Assembly: GCA_029237695.1 (NCBI GenBank)
Contig: CM055265.1
Coordinates: forward strand, 45,067,331 to 45,131,330
From: Conchocele bisecta
Taxonomy: Eukaryota > Mollusca > Bivalvia > Lucinida > Thyasiridae
Direction: 5' to 3'
DNA length: 64,000 nt
The translations under genes and the position numbers were made by a program. Below the pieces are notes generated by a model, which saw nothing but the letters and a program-made list of their open reading frames with translations, had not been told where the DNA came from and ran no database searches. Shown one piece after another: positions 40,938 to 50,339 of the stretch; positions within the stretch are counted from its first letter, which is position 1, and each line of letters begins with the position of its first letter.

Positions 40938-41605
40938 TGCTCCGCTGCGAGCTTTGTTGCGAGCATAATGGTGATCATAAGTATCGGGTGGTGCGCTTGG
41001 CAATATGTTAAAGTGATGAGAGTTGTTAGAATAGTTAAATTAATTTTAAGAAAAATGAACTGCGATGAACTTCTCGATCAGCTAATAGAAGAAACCTCAA
41101 CTCCGACTGCCAACAATAATGATCCGACAGAGCAATCGGAATCAACTCCAACGGCGGTTGGTATTGGGTTGAGTGCAACGACTCCGAATGAAAATGAAAA
41201 TGCGGCGCGACGAGAGCGGCTAGCTGCGCTGGTTGCTTGTGGGGGACAATCGGAGCATTATCTCGGTAGCGTCTCTCAGTTTTTCAGGTGGATAAGATGT
41301 CAGATGCGGAGATCGATAAAATGTATGCGCGATACGAATCTAGGTTAGGTGCGGAGATGACAAAAACTCTCGGATTGGCGGCTATTCATTTGTACGCAAC
41401 CGCCGTTAGTATACTTCTCCCTATACCAAACACCGCGGGGTTGATTGATGATCTAGAGACTGACCCTTTTATAGGTCACACTCTTAGAACAGCCTGCTGC
41501 TCAATTTATCACAAGTTTGGAATGTACTTAGCTCCGCTGACAACCGCGTTGACCACGTGTAAACAGTCAATTTGGACATATATGCCCATGAACTATAAGC
41601 CCTAA
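40923..41605 (+). pseudogene. small Polinton protein gene with one frameshift
   Basis: From 40923 the frame gives a membrane-like segment (CSAASFVASIMVIISIGWCAW) and then MNCDELLDQLIEE (ATG 41055, the alternative start). Near 41270-41287 the phase changes into VDKMSDAEIDKMYARYESRLGAEM and runs to 41605 through a mostly helical domain ending near YLAPLTTALTT. The join lies at a T-run (TTTTTC), typical of a one-base indel. Function unknown; conserved-looking, helical. Whether the membrane segment belongs to this gene is uncertain. Confidence 0.6.
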
Positions 41606-41607
41606 TT

Positions 41608-42151
41608 TTGAAAATGATGACACAAGACATACCAGCGAGAGTGACGGAGTTGAACCCGATTGCTCCAACCCAATCGAACCCGAGTGTTACTCCACCACTG
41701 GATGACATACCGCATATAAAAAATCCCAAAAGACAGGCAGCTGGGCGGGCGACGGCTGCCACCCGAAAAGTTAAACAAGATAAAATACTCGCCGAGCTTC
41801 GAGAGGCTAAACTCCAATCGAGATTGGGGTTGCAATCGGAGACGGCAAAACATCTGAAGACAGAGTTGAGTACAACAACACCCCAAATTCACGAATTGGA
41901 AGCACACCCAAATTCTTTGAATTTGTCACCCAATACCAACTTGCCGTTGGAGTTGGGCGAATCCGATTGAACCCAAATTCGTGAATTGGAGTTGGGTTGT
42001 TGGTGGTGGTCTGGCAGTTGTTGGTGCCCTGTGCGTGTGGAAATACCCGAAAAAACAACCAGCCAGTGTACAGAGGAAAGTTACGAAACACCAATCGCGA
42101 TTGGATGCGCCCCATTTAAACATTGATCGCGACCCCTTTTATATGCAATAA
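41608..42151 (+). pseudogene. basic protein with C-terminal membrane anchor, frameshifted, rich in palindromes
   Basis: Starts MKMMTQDIPARVTELNP, directly after the previous gene. The N-terminal part is Pro-rich then basic (NPKRQAAGRATAATRKVKQD). After a phase change between 41905 and 41990 a membrane segment (VVGGGLAVVGALCVW) and basic tail end in DPFYMQ at 42151. Five palindromic repeats fall inside: 41814-41827, 41881-41899, 41908-41925, 41972-41989 and 42091-42104. Their density at the break suggests that they helped cause it or are tolerated in a flexible linker. Confidence 0.6.
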
Positions 42152-42156
42152 TTATA

Positions 42157-42394
42157 ATGGCTGAACAAGATGGTAAAATGTTAGTGAATGCGCTTTATTT
42201 ATCACGCCGTGGTGATATCGGGTTTCAGTATCGGGTATGCTCGACTATCAAAGATGGCCCTAGGAGGAACCGCTCCCAAATTGGACTTTACTGTGAGAGA
42301 CGTAGGGCTCGCGACCTTAGATGTAGCGGCCGCAGTTTGGACCCGAGATTATCTAGTTAAAGCTGGAATTCTACCAGTTAATATATGGAAATAA
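42157..42394 (+). pseudogene. short Polinton protein gene with one frameshift
   Basis: Starts MAEQDGKMLVNALYLS; after a phase change near 42205-42215 it continues GFSIGYARLSKMALGGTAPKL to PVNIWK at 42394. About 79 residues, with a hydrophobic/amphipathic middle. It abuts the next ATG at 42395 without a gap, as in a polycistronic or tightly packed viral layout. Function unknown. Confidence 0.55.
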
Positions 42395-42826
42395 ATGGCT
42401 TCAATCGCAGTAATAGTAGGTGGTGCGCTTGTAAACGCATTGGCGTTCAGCGGTAGCAACTTTATATTCTCTAAAATGAAAAGCTCGAACGTGGATGAGG
42501 AGCGTAAGCGTCACGATTTAGCTGTAGAACAACTCAATAGCGCAAAGGAAGCGTGGTCGAAAAAACGAACCGCCCATCTGGACTGGGTCAATGAAGAGCT
42601 TCGCCGCGAAAATCACGCCGCACAAACTTTTCAGAACGTTGAAGAAGCCAACCGCGAGTACGCGCTGGCATATCCGCACAAAAGTCTCGATCCAATGGCT
42701 CCCGAGCCCCAACTTTCAGATTTCTATGTACCGTCAGAGGCCCAAAAAGACCGCGAGATCGCGTTCATCGTCGTGGGAATGGGTGTGGTGGGTCTCGTCA
42801 GCTACTATATCCAATTTAGATTTTAA
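42395..42826 (+). CDS. conserved Polinton membrane protein, 143 residues, intact
   Basis: Starts MASIAVIVGGALVNALAF, a hydrophobic N-terminus. A charged coiled-coil segment (about residues 30-85, KSSNVDEERKRHDLAVEQL onward), a Pro-rich part (LDPMAPEPQLSDFYVPS) and a C-terminal membrane helix (FIVVGMGVVGLVSYY) follow. Two membrane anchors with a coiled coil between suggest a membrane-associated virion or assembly factor. No lesion. The AT-rich 58-bp sequence downstream includes TTTTTACA and TGTAAAAA, which can pair. Confidence 0.65.
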   Translation: MASIAVIVGGALVNALAFSGSNFIFSKMKSSNVDEERKRHDLAVEQLNSAKEAWSKKRTAHLDWVNEELRRENHAAQTFQNVEEANREYALAYPHKSLDPMAPEPQLSDFYVPSEAQKDREIAFIVVGMGVVGLVSYYIQFRF

Positions 42827-42884
42827 TTTTTACAAAATTAATAATTAATTTTATTTTTTTTTGTAAAAATATATATATAGAACG

Positions 42885-43157
42885 ATGTTAGTTGACGAAC
42901 TTTATGACTCTATGATCGATGTAGGCTACACTGCCCAAAAACATCGTATAGCTGGTGCAAAGAGTATGATTCGTCTGGCCCGAGATTCTCTCGAGACGTG
43001 GCGCGAGGATGAAAAAGCGGCCACCCTTTTCGCAAAGCGGATGTTAGAATCCTCCACCAATACTGGGGATTGGACTCCTTCATCCAATCTCGATTGGGAG
43101 TTGAGGGATGAATTAGATTCCTCCGAGTTCCTTAAGAACTTAACCAATCGCGATTGA
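42885..43157 (+). CDS. unrecognised 90-residue Polinton protein
   Basis: Starts MLVDELYDSMIDVGYTAQ and is mostly helical and charged. The last third is encoded across two palindromic repeats (43084-43097 and 43144-43156), giving SSNLDWELRDE and LTNRD at the C-terminus. The natural C-terminus may therefore have been changed by the second repeat, whose next in-frame codon is the stop TGA. Preceded by AAAAATATATATATAG. Confidence 0.5.
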   Translation: MLVDELYDSMIDVGYTAQKHRIAGAKSMIRLARDSLETWREDEKAATLFAKRMLESSTNTGDWTPSSNLDWELRDELDSSEFLKNLTNRD

Positions 43158-43262
43158 AATTGTACTTCCAACAAAGGTTTGTTATTATTAACGACGCAGT
43201 TACGGACGAACTGGCGAGGGCATGTTGGAGATTGTCCGATATATTAGAATACTTCGCATGCG

Positions 43263-44295
43263 ATGAACACGCGCAAACTTAATACCAAACTATCGGTTCG
43301 CCTAGCGCGCAAGCTAGCGAACACGTACTATAGCCCCCGCGGGTACTGGAAGGGACTCGCGGCCATCAAGAACCTCGCGGCGGCGACCAAGGTTTCAGAA
43401 AACGCTGTCAAGGAATGGCTCAAGAAGCAGGCCATCTGGCAGATCTATTACCCCCGCGCCTCACAATATTCCGCGCCCGAAATTCGACGTGCCGGTACAG
43501 AACCAAGTTCACTAAGCGGATCTCCTGTTTCTCCCTCACGATCGCGTCGGTCGCAAGTCGATCGCGTCGTACAAGTACGCACTGACAATCTTTGACGTAG
43601 CGAGTTCGTACGCTAGCGAGCCGTTCCACTAAAGATCAAGGAGGTGGCCAGCTCTCTCCCGAATATATAAGAGGAGTCCTCTCAAATGGCCGAATCTTCT
43701 CCAGGTCGATCCCGGCCGCGAGTTCATGGGCGCGGTCTCTCATCTATTGTCTAAGCACGACGTTTCTATCAGACGCGGCCGCGTCAACATCCACCGGGAC
43801 CAGGGGATCGTGGAGCGCTTCAATCGAACCCTGGCTGAGAGACTGTTCGGACACCAATACGCTAAAGAACTTGTAGACCCTCATTCGCGATCGACCGAGT
43901 GGGTGGCCAGACTGCCCGCCGTGGTCTCCGCACTGAACGGAGAGGTGACTAGATTGATAGGTAAGAAGCCTGTAGATGCTATCAAGTTTAAAAGGGTGAC
44001 AAGCAAGCCCTCTGCCGTCTCACGCGGGCGACCCGTTGGTTTAGAGGAGCAACGGCTTCCATCGGATATTGACGTCCGGTACCTCTATCAACCGGGAGAG
44101 CTCGAAGGTGGCAGCCGCCGCGCGACTGATCCTGTGTGGTCTCTCAATGTATCTCATCTAGATCGATCTATTACCAAACCCGATGAGCCCGTGCTCTACT
44201 ATTTGGATGATGGGCCATCTCGAGGTGTTGTTCGCGAAGAACTTCTTATGGTACCTTCTGACACCCAGCTACCCCCGGATCGTCAGAGTCTTTAG
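43263..44295 (+). pseudogene. retroviral-type integrase, broken
   Basis: Would cut and join element ends into host DNA. The N-terminal part (43263 to about 43465, YYSPRGYWKGLAAIKNLAAAT) looks like a helical DNA-binding domain. The catalytic core shows Asp at 43519-43521 (ADLLFLPHD), Asp at 43708-43710 (VDPGREFMG) and Glu at 43813-43815 (GIVERFNRT); the last two are 35 codons apart. From 43726 to 44295 the frame is open and ends in an SH3-like or chromodomain-like region. Lesions: phase changes near 43468, 43625 and 43700, and TAA at 43513-43515. Its start precedes the core by the usual distance. Confidence 0.85.
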
Positions 44296-44419
44296 ATTGC
44301 TAATTTTCTTAATTTTTTCAAAATTATTAATTAAATCGGTTCTGTATGTATTCCGTCTGGTAACACGCGTCTTTTATCGTAGTATGCCGAGAGTCCTAAT
44401 TTTTGTTGACAGTACGTTT
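44296..44419. other. spacer between convergent integrase and polymerase genes
   Basis: AT-rich (AATTTTCTTAATTTTTTC, AAAATTATTAATTAAAT) with no open frame of note. The two genes converge here, so 3'-end processing signals are expected; none is distinctive. Confidence 0.4.
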
Positions 44420-47400
44420 TCATAACGCCATCATTTTAAATCCTCTATTTTGTGCTACATCTATAATGTGTTTTCCATCTTCTGTAGTTTCACTTAGTAC
44501 TCGTTTATATCTATCCCAATTTAAATTGTTAGTTCTCTTGGACATTCCTTTCGCAGAGTTTTTATTAATAGAATTAAATTTTTCTACAAAATAACACTTA
44601 CTAGATAACGCTATCGCCCTATCTCCGCTAAATTCCATTTTGAAAAGTCCGGGCTCTCTTTCGCTCCATTTATCCCAAGCCAACCATTTCTTTTTTTCTT
44701 TTTCAAACCGTCTAGTAAGTTAGGTCTAATCAATTCCTCTATCGTTTTTCCACTAAACTCCTTTTATATCTTACTATCTGTATCCATCTGTATTAATTCA
44801 AAGTCTTCTCTTTTTACGTATTTATCTAGAAATTCGTAGTAAAATTCCAACATTCTCAATTTAGCTAGTTGATAAACCGCTATTCCACAATGGAATGGTC
44901 TCTTTACCGCACACCTCTGGGTTTTCTTGAAGATATTTCGTACGCATCTCCTATCTCTTCCAAATCGTCAAAGAATGCAGATCTTAATGCTTTGTCAACA
45001 CAGGTTTCGTTTTGTGTATATGTGTATTTAAATGTCTCTCCGTTGCCTCTATCATTTTTCCACAACACGAGTTTCCTAATAATTTCATTATGTCGGCTAC
45101 TGGTTTATCTTATTTGGTTCTACATCGCCTGTTCGTCTTGCGGCTGTAACTTCTTTTGCGAACCATTCGAATGGTTTTCCGCTAATATAATCTATAACAC
45201 GATGAACTCCAGTTATTTCTAGGCCGTGTTTTAAATACCATTTCAACAGTGGCGCGTACAGCAATACTTTAGTGGCGGTCATAGATCCCACCAATTTTTT
45301 TCCATCTCCTCTTGTTCGGCCAGTATCTTTTAAATATTTTAACATGTGTGTGGAACTTCATCAACCTCTACTTCTCTGTTTATAAATATTGGGGGACATT
45401 TCAGAAAACTTATCTTTTAAGTTGTGTGAAACTTCTATATCCACCTCCGCAAACCCAAACCAGTCTCCAGATAAAACTCTTTTACAAAACTTTTTAATAA
45501 ATTTTAGGGTTATGTGGGGTATCTATATGGTGTATAGTTTCTCTCTCCCACACGGCATCTCTTTATTTAACGTTAGATAATATACGCGTTTGCATCGTAC
45601 CCCAAAACAGCCTTGCAAGGTTTGGAACCCACTCTAATATTTGAAACACCAGCTTCTGCATATCGTGTAAATACTATTGATGGACCGCCAACTAGAGCGT
45701 CCTTCATCATTTCGTATGTTTCTTCTTTTGGTGCATATAGAGCAATCTCCGGTATAGATTTTTGTTCTTTAATGGTTCCTCTCAATAAATATTGTATAGC
45801 TACTCCAGGTAGTGTTACCGCATCTTTGAAAATATCCACACCTCTGTGTTTATAAAATTCACACATTTTTTCCACCGCTTCTAGGAACGGTGCTACATCT
45901 AAATCGTTATAATATTTCAACCAATCTCTGAAAGTTTTCATATTCTTTTCTTTGAAAATTCTACGACATTTACTTAATTCTGTTTCATCTAGTAACATGT
46001 TCCCAAATAGTTTGGAATACCAATTCTCTATATCCGGTAGTCCTGGGTAATCCAGTTTGTCTGGAGAATCGAACCACTCGTAAGGAAAGAAAGATTTCTG
46101 TCCTTTGCATTCGTAGGCTTTTATCCAACTATCGTAACTTACACCAGGTCCTAGATAAAGTATTACATCAAGAAATCTAATCTCTGGAGTAAATAGAAAT
46201 ATTGTTGCGTTTGCATGTTTTCCGACCATTACTTTCTTTGTTGTTGATGCCAGTTCGCCTACTAGGTATTTCTTTATTAAGTTTATATCGTACTTACTGC
46301 TGTTAAAACCTATAACCGGTACTTGCTCTATCCACTGTTCGATCTTGGCGATTTGATTTTTACGTAAATGTTCTGTATTAAACCTATATCTTGACCACAC
46401 TTCTTCTCTTATAGCTTTTCCCCTGACTTTCAAATCTTCTACGAATTTTTCTATAAGTTTTGCGGGATCTTTATCACAAATATGAGTTACTGTTCCTGAG
46501 AAATTATCTCCTCCTATACTAACGCTTACCGGAACGTGCTCGGCTTCGTACTCTAGATTATTACCGAGAGTTTCAAATTCTGGGTTGAGATATGCCTCAA
46601 AATCGTATACTATCTGATATGGATAAAGAGTAGTGTCGCACCGATCTTTATGTCTTTACCCGTTCTTTGAAATTCGCATTCCCCACATAACTACTAGGTT
46701 GAATTCTTTGCTTCTTCTAATAAATGTATCTCTTCATAGTGATGCGCGTCTTCTTTTCTATGCTTTGCATGAATCCTCACACCCGTGCCAGTAACAGCCG
46801 TGATATTGATATACGGTATTGGTTTCCGTACAGTATCCATCTACTGGAGCTCCTAAAACCCATCTTTCACCCCCGTGTCCACACTGTTCGTGGTGAATGT
46901 GAATTCCCTCGCGCTTTTCCACAGAGTACATCCAATCGATCGCCCCATAACTGTTAGAACTTTTTGGGTAGAACGCTTTCTCGAACGACGAACGCGGGCG
47001 CTCTAAATAATTACCATCACATATTACTTTTGTCTCACCTTTCATACATGTTGGTCCGTGTCTCTTCATATTACTCGCTTTTGTGAATCTCTGTTTACAA
47101 TTATTGTTTTAGATAGGTTTTTAAGGTTTTTTATCAGAAATGCGTGATTATTAAACAGTCCTATTGTCATTGGTTTATTACCTATTTCATTATAGTGTGC
47201 TGGTACCTTTTTCAACCACCATATGTCATATTTGGTCGGTTGATATACTTCTATACCTACCTTAAAAACCTCTTCAACCTTTTTAGATCTGAAAAAGGAA
47301 TTGGTGGAAACAACATTACTACCGAAATATTGCTTACTAAGTTTCTTCCGCTTTTTCTGTACATCTGTCAGTCTGATCTTTTTTTATCAAGTGCATAGCT

Positions 47401-47750
47401 AGACACCTGAAACAGACAAAGATCGTCATTATACTTATCTAAAGAATACATACCTTTTCTATTCCTCAACCATTCTGGAAGTTCTCCTCCTGCTGCTTCT
47501 TTGGATTGTAGTCCCAAATCTATTCCCCTACATGCCCTGTATTAGCTTTATGAAAACCTCTACCCATCTTACAAACTTCCACTTTGTATTCGGTCTGTCT
47601 ATTTTATCGGACATTATTCGTGTTTGCTCCTTATCTGACAGCCATTTTTTATAACGGTTTTCATTGATGATAGTGGTTCGCTACCACCGAGATTTTTGTG
47701 AAATATTAGAGTTTTAGGTTTTCCATTTTTAGTTTCCTCCATATGTTTCT
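44420..47750 (-). pseudogene. family B DNA polymerase (protein-primed type), heavily broken
   Basis: Would replicate the element. On the minus strand, in order: an N-terminal region with YSLDKYNDDLCLF (near 47440), the HEQCGH...VDGYC...YHGCYWHGC block (about 46920-46770), Exo I DFEAY (near 46600), Exo II GFNSSKYD (46307-46285), Exo III YNDLDV (near 45905), palm motif A YDANAY (near 45590), motif B KLLGNS (near 45080), motif C DTDS (near 44780) and a C-terminal part from WSEREPGLFK (44683) to 44420. Only 47069-46758, 46433-45573, 45345-45097 and 44683-44420 are long open pieces; stops and phase changes fill the rest. All catalytic motifs survive as text, so decay is recent to moderate. Confidence 0.88.
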
Positions 47751-47829
47751 AGCTTGTAAGAATATGAATATCTCAAATAAAAATTTGTTGTTAGAAACGG
47801 AGCGAGTTTATCGGACATGCGTTCAGACT

Positions 47830-48282
47830 CGTTAATGTTAATGTTTTTACGAAAGGATAATGTAACTACCCGTCTTCCATTTTCTACCTTTTCCAATGTC
47901 ATCAATCGTGAGCCCCCAATATTTCTTCACCTTTTTCCACACTATCGCGCGAACTATAGATCTTTTATTTGGTATTTGGTCACCTGTGTGTCTAATTTGA
48001 GACAAATTATTTGTGCTTGAAGGTAATTCTTTAGAATTAATTACACTAGCCCTTAGCTCCGCAATACTTTCTTTTTGAATTCTTTTTGTTACCAACTTCC
48101 TCCGTTAGTGAGAGGTCTTTAAATGCCCCTCTTTTATAGGCGCGGGTAAACCGCTTCATAAACGCCTCATTCTTTGTGGCATTTATCAGCTTTGTCAACC
48201 CCCTAACTCTCAACCGTGTACTATAAGTAATCCCTAGAGATTCGACTTCTCTTCTCAAACTTTCTATTTCTGGCGTTATCAT
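47830..48282 (-). pseudogene. N-terminal polymerase region or separate small gene, frameshifted
   Basis: Starts MITPEIESLRREVESLG at 48282, 22 bp inside the right TIR. Basic and helical (RLRVRGLTKLINATKNEAFMKRF), then a phase change near 48070-48095 into SIAELRASVINSKELPSS and KYWGLTIDDIGKGRK. No domain recognised. It reads into the polymerase gene on the same strand without a clear boundary; it may be the polymerase N-terminus or an independent gene next to the TIR. Confidence 0.45.
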
Positions 48283-48303
48283 ATTTTCTGTAATATACTT
48301 TTG

Positions 48304-48906
48304 TATAACCTATGAAATTTATCTGTTCAATTGGTCGTGAAAACATTATGTTTTTTTCATGACCAATTGAATATAAACATATACATATACATATATAATG
48401 GAGTGTGAGACTTGTAAGACGTTTACGCGTAAAGACTATCTACGAAGGCATCTAGCGAGACGTAGAAAGTTTCCTTGTGTCCCCCCACAATTTCAATGCC
48501 CCAGATGCCCTTGTAAATCGTAGCACTGCTTGTAAATTCGTTAGTGCCCAAACTCTTTGTAGACATAAGCAACTACGCTGTCAGGTGGCTACAGGTGAAC
48601 GTGGTAGACTAGAGTTGGTAGAATTAGTTGCTGATCTACGGAATAAATTAGCTATAGTGGAGGAGGAAAATGCCGTGTTGAAAAATGAACATGAGGTATT
48701 TATGACACCAATATGACAACGAGACGAAAACAAATCCTTTTTATTAGTATAGTTTTATCTGTTCAATTGGACGTGAAAAAAAACATGATGTATTTATGAC
48801 ACCAATCTTTGGATTTTTCGGGGGTGGTGGGGGACAATTTCCTCGTTAACCAATTTTTGATTTTTCGGGGTGGGGGTGGGGGTGGGGGTAGTGTAGAGGG
48901 GTGAAA
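48304..48906. repeat. right terminal inverted repeat of the Polinton
   Basis: Reverse complement of 30933-31512. It ends GTGTAGAGGGGTGAAA at 48906, then satellite sequence GTTAAGATCC begins. It lacks the outer 34 bp of the left copy and has an expanded GGGGTG run (48868-48890). A 19-bp duplication lies at 48510-48538. Confidence 0.9.
48398..48716 (+). pseudogene. TIR-encoded zinc-finger/coiled-coil gene, right copy
   Basis: The ATG at 48398 gives MECETCKTFTRKDYLRRH, one residue shorter between the Cys pair and His than the left copy, then CPRCPCK. A 19-bp tandem duplication (CTTGTAAAT...CTTGTAAAT, 48510-48538) brings in TAG at 48521-48523 and shifts the rest; FVSAQTLCRHKQL and the coiled coil continue in another frame to 48716. 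Unlike the left copy, its C-run has six bases and is in frame. The two copies thus carry different lesions. Confidence 0.65.
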
Positions 48907-49078
48907 GTTAAGATCCTTGGGTGAAGCATTTTCAGATTTGGTAAAATGAGTCATCGCTTAATCCAACATCTAAAAATAGCACAATTTTTTTAAAACACAT
49001 ATGAACTCAATGTCACATTCTCCTCTGGTGTTCATGGAGTCAGGTGAGCGAATTAGGGCCATCATGGCCCTCTTGTTT
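48907..49078. mobile_element. Helentron-like module, family alpha, copy C, right part
   Basis: Continues the unit interrupted at 30898 (GTTAAGATCCTTGGGTGAAGC matches 26795 onward), then GTCAGGTGAGCGAATT, the AGGGCCATCATGGCCCT hairpin and TCTTGTTT. A GGTTAAGTTTTTTT minisatellite follows to 49115, as after module A. Confidence 0.75.
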
Positions 49079-49194
49079 GGTTAAGTTTTTTTGGTTAAGT
49101 TTTTTGGTTAAAGTTTTTCGTTATACTATATCTCTTTTGTTAGTGTCCATGCCTCGCCACAAGGCGCGACATGCAGGCCGCGGCCATCTAGTAT
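49079..49194. repeat. minisatellite and GTCGCGCC-family end motif
   Basis: GGTTAAGTTTTTT units, then CCTCGCCACAAGGCGCGACATG and CAGGCCGCGGCCATCTAGT. GGCGCGAC is the complement of the GTCGCGCC caps at 22245, 24832, 28969 and 29034, so this closes at least one of those outer modules around the nested family alpha copies. Confidence 0.5.
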
Positions 49195-49269
49195 TAATCA
49201 AGAAGACAAATATAAAACGACAGCACTCATCAATTATATTTCCTGCATTCTATGGATTAATTAATCTTT

Positions 49270-49483
49270 TGTTCACCGTTACAACACTGCATACCTCTTT
49301 CCTATTGTTTGCAAACAGTGTAGATCCAGATGAGCCGGCTCGTAACGCGCCGGCTCATCAGGATCTGCACTATTTGCGTATATTTTCTGATTTTTAAAAA
49401 TAATGCCCCTTTCTGATGAATTGACTAGTCTGGAAAATAACATGGGAGTGTCCATTCCATTTACTTTGGGGTGAAAGGGTTAA
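49270..49483. mobile_element. TTAA-type MITE (family 2), left end degraded
   Basis: Hairpin GATCCAGATGAGCCGGCTC and complementary GCCGGCTCATCAGGATC, then the TGAATTGACTAGTCTGGAAA block and right end GGGGTGAAAGGGTTAAAA. Same family as 7762-8000. Confidence 0.6.
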
Positions 49484-49787
49484 AAGCGGCACAGATTAGT
49501 GACGCGGGGATTATGGCACGTGTCACCATGGCAAGTCACCACTTTCTAACGATTCATCTCAATTACATCCATTAATTACAAGATGTTTATTTTTACTTGG
49601 AATTAAAAGAAAATGTATTTGTCTACGCTTAAGCACAATGGCTGTAGATTTAATAGAAACTTGTTCCCTAGTGTACAGAGTTGATATTTATTGGTGAGGC
49701 GACAGTAACGGCCAAAATCTGACCAAACCAGACTTAATTCTCGTTTGGCCAATGTAGACCCAGACCAGCTTCTCCGTCTTTGAGGGA

Positions 49788-49905
49788 TGGGTTGTGGCCG
49801 GACGGGTTAGAACACTAGCTGACTTCCAATCCGGAGGTTGTGGGTTCATATAAAAGCAACAGCGGACGACAATTGTTGTGTGTAGCGGTCTAATTAGGGT
49901 TAAGG
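49788..49905 (+). repeat. tRNA-like SINE head joined to a MITE remnant
   Basis: GTTGTGGCCGGACGGGTTAG resembles an A box and GGTTGTGGGTTCA a B box, about 45 bp apart, as in a tRNA-derived SINE promoter. It is cut at 49849 by the right end of a family 1 TTAA-type MITE (AAAAGCAACAGCGGACGAC ... GCGGTCTAATTAGGGTTAA). Confidence 0.45.
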
Positions 49906-49949
49906 ATAATATTTGGATTCATGATCTTGTGCCTTTGAACATGCATGCA

Positions 49950-50199
49950 TTAACCCTTTCACCCCTAAGTAACTGGAATGGATTTTTATATGTTAATTTT
50001 CGCACAAATCCAATCGTCACAAAATGATTTTCAGACTAGTCCATGCATTTATGAAAACGGGGTGTTTTTGTTCTCAAAAATATGAAAATTACATGCAAAC
50101 AGTGCAGATCCTGATGAGACGGCTCGTCACAAGCCGGTTCATCTGGATCTACACTGTTTGCCAATACTACTATACAGGCCTGTAGTGTTGAAAGGGTTC
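49950..50199. mobile_element. TTAA-type MITE (family 2), right end degraded
   Basis: Begins TTAACCCTTTCACCCCTAAG, contains GATCCTGATGAGACGGCTC and complementary GAGC-type arm (AAGCCGGTTCATCTGGATC), and ends TGTAGTGTTGAAAGGGTT without a full TTAA. Inverse orientation to 7762-8000. Confidence 0.65.
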
Positions 50200-50339
50200 A
50201 GGATACTATTTGGATTCATGACCTGTGCCTTTGTCAGAAGAATCCTGCTTTAATTTGTGTTCATTTTGTCAAAGTTCAAGGTTGTAGCCCCGTGCAGTCA
50301 CCGGGGCGGGATCAACTGATCCTGAGAATAGTGCTGCAG

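Larger units (their letters stand above)
35202..43156. repeat. family of dispersed short palindromes in the Polinton interior
   Basis: About fifteen imperfect palindromes of 13-19 bp built as CCAAT-core-ATTGG or CCAAATTC-core-GAATTGG. Positions: 35202-35219, 37205-37223, 37265-37281, 37437-37450, 38146-38159, 38606-38620, 40134-40148, 41148-41161, 41814-41827, 41881-41899, 41908-41925, 41972-41989, 42091-42104, 43084-43097 and 43144-43156. Examples: CCAATCGCGATTGG, CCAATCTCGATTGG, CCCCAAATTCACGAATTGG. Most lie in coding sequence, on either strand relative to the gene. Similar CAATTGG arms form the TIR hairpin. None was noticed in the flanking host repeats. Confidence 0.7.
30899..48906. mobile_element. 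Polinton/Maverick (virus-like DNA transposon), decayed, about 18.0 kb
   Basis: Long terminal inverted repeats (30933-31512, 48304-48906) enclose a family B polymerase, retroviral-type integrase, packaging ATPase, major capsid gene and fibre-like gene, which together define a Polinton. The left end starts AGTATATAGGG, with the AG terminus usual for the group. Flanks GTAAGT (30893-30898) and GAAAGT (48903-48908) are a plausible 6-bp target duplication, each one base off GGAAGT of the empty site. The right end lacks about 34 bp present at the left. Core genes carry stops and frameshifts, so this copy is not functional by itself. The known Polinton protease was not found. Confidence 0.93.
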
